Below, piece after piece: positions 60,140-64,000 of a stretch of 64,000 nt of DNA (positions are counted from its first letter, which is position 1; every line of letters begins with the position of its first letter). A program made the position numbers and the translations under genes. This DNA comes from Lojkania enalia (lineage: Eukaryota > Ascomycota > Dothideomycetes > Pleosporales), in assembly GCA_010094045.1 (NCBI GenBank), contig ML986658.1, forward strand, positions 62,001 to 126,000. The letters are read 5' to 3'. The notes beneath the pieces were generated by a model. The model saw nothing but the letters and a program-made list of their open reading frames with translations, was not told the DNA's origin and made no database searches.

Positions 60140-61879
60140 ATGCAGCTCTCGCGCTTCTTCTTTTCGGTAGCGTTACTCCTATTTCCTCTGTGCCTTATTG
60201 CGACAACATGGCTGTATTCCTACCCGCCCCTCCACGGCTGCAACTTCCCACATGCATCCCCGAACTCAAGCGCACCCTTCCGGCTCCTGGCGCTAGGTGA
60301 CCCGCAACTCGAAGGCGACTCCAGCCTCCCAAAACCGGGCGCACACGTCTTCCCCTCGCTCGAGTTCCTGGTGCGGAATGTACGAAAAGCGGGGACCTGG
60401 AAGAGGAGATGGTATTTCTTGAAAGGGGCGGCGAGAGATGCTTTGACGAAGGATCTACCAAAGTGGGGTAAGGGGGTGAGGAAGAGAATTGATCTGTGGG
60501 GAAATGATTTGTATCTTGCGCACATTGTTCGATGTACGAGGTGGTGGACACGGCCGACACACGTCGCCGTCCTGGGCGATTTGTTGGGGAGTCAGTGGAT
60601 TGGGGATGAGGAGTTTGAGAGGAGGGCGGGGAGGTATTGGGATACGGTCTTCAGGGGCATGGAGAAGGTTCCGGAGGAGATAATGGGTGGCGTGGAAGAT
60701 GAGGGCGATAGAGGGCTCTGGGGCAGCACGACAGAGGTGCTAGGTCATAACAAGAGTTGGGAGAATCGGGTGATTAATATTGCGGGCAATCACGATATTG
60801 GGTATGCCGGTGATCTGGATGAAGGAAGGATTCGGCGGTTCGAAAAGGCGTTTGGAAAGGTCAATTGGGATATTGCGTTTGAACTTCCTCACGAGCCTAA
60901 TTCGGCCAATGATTCGAAGCCGCCAGCGTTACGCCTCGTCGTCCTAAACTCCATGAACCTTGACACTCCCGCTCTATCCGAACCTCTACAGCAATCGACA
61001 TACTCGTTCCTAAACCATATTATCTCCACCTCCCGGCCGGTAACCTCCAGAACGCACGCCACAATCTTGCTCACTCATATCCCACTCCACAAAACTCCCG
61101 GGATTTGCTACGACTCACCTTTCTTTTCCTTCTTCCATACCGGGTCCGGGATCCAGGAGCAAAATATGCTTTCCGAGCACGGTTCAAAGACCATCCTCGA
61201 AGGCATCTTCGGTCTTAGCAGCAATCCCCATGCAGAAGGGCAAGGCCTTGGAAGACACGGAATTATTATCAATGGCCATGATCACGAGGGCTGCGATGTC
61301 ATACACTACATTCCGCAGTCAGAAGAGTATCAACCGAGCTGTGTAGATCCGATTGAGCCCGTTGAAGCTAGCACAGATCACCCCGTCGATGGCTCCAACT
61401 CACCTATTCCATACGAAGCTAAATGGGGTGCGTTTCGACTCCCCGTTTCACCCTCACGACCGGAGAAGCCAGTATATCCGCTCGCGAAAGTAATTCCTTG
61501 TACACTAGGCGAAGAAACACCCGCCATTCGAGAGATCACGCTTAGGAGTATGATGGGTGATTTCTCGGGCTATGCAGGGTTTCTTAGTGCCTGGTTTGAT
61601 GAAGACAAGGGTGAGGAAGGGGAGTGGAGACTCGAGTTTACGACGTGCGGAGTTGGCATTCAGCATTGGTGGTGGGGCGTACATATTATGAATCTGATCT
61701 TGCTAGTCTTTCTAGGTATGGGAGTAATAGTGCGTCTGCTAGAGTGGAGTCAAGTCGACAATAGACAGGGTGTGAAGGGAAATAGGGCGGTTGAACCTAG
61801 AGTGGTTCCGGACTCATCCACACTTAAAACGAAGAACACTATCAATTGCAGTGTGGATAAAGAAATGGGGAAAAGATGA
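60140..61879 (+). CDS. ER metallophosphoesterase, Ted1/Cdc1-like (GPI remodelling)
   Basis: Single exon, 579 aa. An N-terminal membrane helix lies at about 7-28 (FFFSVALLLFPLCLIATTWLY) and a second near the C-terminus, about 514-535 (IMNLILLVFLGMGVIVRLL). Between them is a calcineurin-like phosphoesterase domain with its metal-ligand motifs in order: LALGDPQLEG, VAVLGDLLGS, NIAGNHDIGY, ILLTHIPLH and INGHDHEGCD. The two-helix layout with a lumenal catalytic domain is that of yeast Ted1 and Cdc1, which remove ethanolamine phosphate from GPI glycans and help cargo leave the ER. This fits a fungus with GPI-anchored wall proteins such as the one at 12.8 kb. The C-terminal tail is basic (KEMGKR) and cytosolic. 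Confidence 0.9.
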   Translation: MQLSRFFFSVALLLFPLCLIATTWLYSYPPLHGCNFPHASPNSSAPFRLLALGDPQLEGDSSLPKPGAHVFPSLEFLVRNVRKAGTWKRRWYFLKGAARDALTKDLPKWGKGVRKRIDLWGNDLYLAHIVRCTRWWTRPTHVAVLGDLLGSQWIGDEEFERRAGRYWDTVFRGMEKVPEEIMGGVEDEGDRGLWGSTTEVLGHNKSWENRVINIAGNHDIGYAGDLDEGRIRRFEKAFGKVNWDIAFELPHEPNSANDSKPPALRLVVLNSMNLDTPALSEPLQQSTYSFLNHIISTSRPVTSRTHATILLTHIPLHKTPGICYDSPFFSFFHTGSGIQEQNMLSEHGSKTILEGIFGLSSNPHAEGQGLGRHGIIINGHDHEGCDVIHYIPQSEEYQPSCVDPIEPVEASTDHPVDGSNSPIPYEAKWGAFRLPVSPSRPEKPVYPLAKVIPCTLGEETPAIREITLRSMMGDFSGYAGFLSAWFDEDKGEEGEWRLEFTTCGVGIQHWWWGVHIMNLILLVFLGMGVIVRLLEWSQVDNRQGVKGNRAVEPRVVPDSSTLKTKNTINCSVDKEMGKR

Positions 61880-62187
61880 GGATTCGGTTTTTAATAGTTG
61901 ATGCTTCTATCGCTATTTTATCTAATAATGTGACCGCAGCGTTTAGCAGTTCGATGGGCATTGCAGTGAAGATTTGCCATGATAGAGGTCGTTTACACGT
62001 CGTTATTAGAACTAGCTTTGTACGGCTTTCGATCAAATAAATATACTTTGACGGAAAGTTGAATGGGGAGGCATTCCACGTCTCAGATTTCCTTTATGAT
62101 CAAGCACTTCTATTAGGAATTAATTATTATCTGGGCAAGAGAATTTAACTGACTCGGACACTATCAACTTTTCACTTTCCTTTCTCA
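61880..62187. other. Intergenic between convergent genes
   Basis: 308 bases, shared 3' flanks of the phosphoesterase and the oxidoreductase. Nothing further seen. Confidence 0.5.
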
Positions 62188-64000
62188 TCACGAATCTTGC
62201 CCCTTCTTCGCGTCCTCCTTGATCATTTCCGCAGCTCCCTCTCCAATCCCATACGCCACCATCTGCGTATGCCCATTATTCACTTTTGGCACCACACTAA
62301 CATCCGCAACTCTGAGGCCTCTCACACCTTTAACTCTCAGCCTCGAATCCAGAACAGCCATCTTGTCATCTTCAGCACCCATTTTGCAAGTCCCGCTAGC
62401 GTGGTAGCCTAGTGTCTATCAGTACTCCATCACACAAGAAAAGACCAAGGCGTAAAGTAACAAGTTAATCTAGAGAGAAAACTTACAAGTCGTAGCATGC
62501 TGCCTAATATACGGAACCCACTCATCTCTTGTCTCAAACCTGTGATGGCCTTCCCCCTCCGGCCAACTCCCCCTAACTACATCCCTCGTACCCCTCCCCT
62601 TCATAACAATCTCATTCGCCATCCTACACCCCTCGCTCAGAACCAGCATGTCCAGATCGTCAGCGAGGTAGTTGTGATCGACGAATGGATTATCCGCACA
62701 CTCCTTACTCCTTAGCGCTACGGTGCCACGGCTCCGTTGATTGAACAGCAGCACGCAGATTGCGAACGCCGACTTCCCATCCTCGACCGGGAAGTCGGTA
62801 AACTGCTTAGGCCCGCCATAGAGCTCTGTGTTCCAGAACTCGATATTGGGCTGCGAGGGCGCGAGGCCCATGGGGTCGCGGCCGTTCTTCCTGGGCGCCG
62901 TGGTCCAGAGCGGGGAGGATGCGAGGCGGGAATCTAGGCGGGCGTAGCCAAAGATACCGAAGGGGAAGGTGGAGAGGACGCCGGTTTTGTGCTCACGGTA
63001 AAGGGCGTAGGAGGTGGTGAATGCGTTGTTGTGGTAGACAAGGTGGTCGTTTGTTAGGTGTGGTTTGGAGACTTCGTAGAAGATGAAGCAGAGCTTTGGG
63101 GAGTGTTAGCATGCATTTGTTATATTGTCACTATTGCGTTGGAGTGATTTGGGTTTGGATGGAAGGGAAAGGGACATACAACGTGATCCATAAGATTCTT
63201 TCCCACGCCTGGAAGATCGACTACGCAGTCTATACCGTGCTCTTCGAGTTCGTCTTTTGCACCGATGCCGGAGCGCATGAGGATCGTTGGACTGCAGTAT
63301 GCGCCTGCGCTGATGATGACTTCTTTTCGCGCGTAGTACGCCCTCTCTTGCCCGTCCTTAGACACAGTTAGAACGCCGGTTGCAGTAAGGTCTCCGTCTT
63401 TCTTCTCCAAAAGGATCTTGTCGACAGTGGCGTCTGTTTTTATGGTGACGTTTTCCCTTCTGTAGCCCTTTGTGATAAAATCCGCAGCCGTTGACCGAAT
63501 GCCTTGGTGAACTGTACGTAGGACATCACCACACCCTTGTGGCGTCTCCCCAGTGGAGAACATATCGGAGTGATATGGGAGACCCTGATCTATCATTGAT
63601 TCTTTGAAGAGCTCGGAGATGGGGGCTAGATCATGCGGTTCGGTGTGAAGAGGGCCAGATTCTCCATGGACTGAAGCATCAGCTTTGAACCAGTCTTTGT
63701 CATGGAATGTTTCTGCCTGCTCAAATATAAATACCTAAGAAGTCATGTAGAAAGAGTTAGTGGGTGATTACCTTGGCCATATATGTCCACATCTTCTCTC
63801 CAGTCCACTCGTCTAAGCACCAATCATCATAGTCTTGCTTCGTACCTCGAATACACAATGTGCCATTGACACCACTAGAGCCTCCAAGAAAGCGTCCCCG
63901 GCTACATTTCACTTGGCGGTTGTTCACGGTTGGCATGTGCTCAGTCACAATATTCCAATCAGTCTCGCTATCAAAATTTTGGCTCCATCTAGGCAACGTG
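62188..64000 (-). CDS. GMC (glucose-methanol-choline) FAD oxidoreductase, 5' partial
   Basis: Exons on the minus strand within the window: beyond 64000 to 63772, 63716-63180, 63093-62487 and 62408-62188, about 530 aa; the N-terminal FAD-binding part is cut off by the window end. GMC signature 1 is seen in GRFLGGSSGVNGTLCIRG, signature 2 in GAYCSPTILMRSGIGAKDEL. The catalytic His lies in YHASGTCKMG, and the second active-site element is PKVNNGHTQ. The acceptor at 63717 gives MAKAETFHDKDWF; another AG 18 bases earlier also keeps frame and would add six residues. Members oxidise alcohols or sugars with FAD and O2 or another acceptor; substrate cannot be told. No signal peptide can be judged because the start is missing. 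Confidence 0.9.

Overview
The window is nuclear DNA of a filamentous ascomycete (Pezizomycotina). Evidence: short 45-70 bp introns with GT...CTAAC/CTGAC...AG signals, a Zn2Cys6 regulator, LaeA-type methyltransferase, fungal P450s, GPI-anchored Ser/Thr-rich protein, GH5 exo-beta-1,3-glucanase, Ent3-type epsin and Ted1-type phosphoesterase. The class cannot be settled from sequence alone. All exon joins given here were built by hand from splice signals, reading phase and family motifs.

Layout. 1-6.5 kb: a BED-type zinc-finger gene and a GH5 glucanase. 7-17.4 kb: an accessory block with a LaeA-like methyltransferase and a P450 sharing a divergent promoter, a GPI-anchored wall protein, an extended SDR reductase and a second P450. 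No polyketide synthase, NRPS or terpene synthase lies inside the window, so this is at most a tailoring set. 17.4-31 kb: gene-poor, partly AT-rich, with a type II membrane protein, a conserved orphan, a secreted Cys-rich protein and a multiply broken membrane-protein pseudogene. 31-37.2 kb: an F-box protein and a 935-aa propeller-like protein ending in a CaaX box. 38-41 kb: no genes, but a quasi-periodic array of short TAAAA-cored motifs about 38 bp apart, almost all on one strand. 41.4-47.1 kb: a wrecked MFS transporter divergent from an intact Zn2Cys6 regulator, followed by an SDR. 48.2-49 kb: a kinase frame interrupted only by two UAG codons. 50-64 kb: mostly conserved housekeeping genes (proline dehydrogenase, a Cys/Met PLP enzyme, cyclophilin, epsin, Ted1-like phosphoesterase) and a GMC oxidoreductase cut by the window end.

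The recurrent theme is gene damage by G-to-A changes on the sense strand. Conserved tryptophan codons have become stops in the membrane-protein relic and in the MFS transporter, and a stop sits at an expected Trp in the kinase. A splice acceptor of the LaeA-like gene has lost its AG. Two readings compete: RIP-like C-to-T mutation, or (for the kinase, whose frame is otherwise open) repair of UAG to UGG by the A-to-I mRNA editing known from sexual stages of some ascomycetes. The motif array at 38-41 kb is the least explained structure in the window; a short echo of it lies near 49.7 kb.
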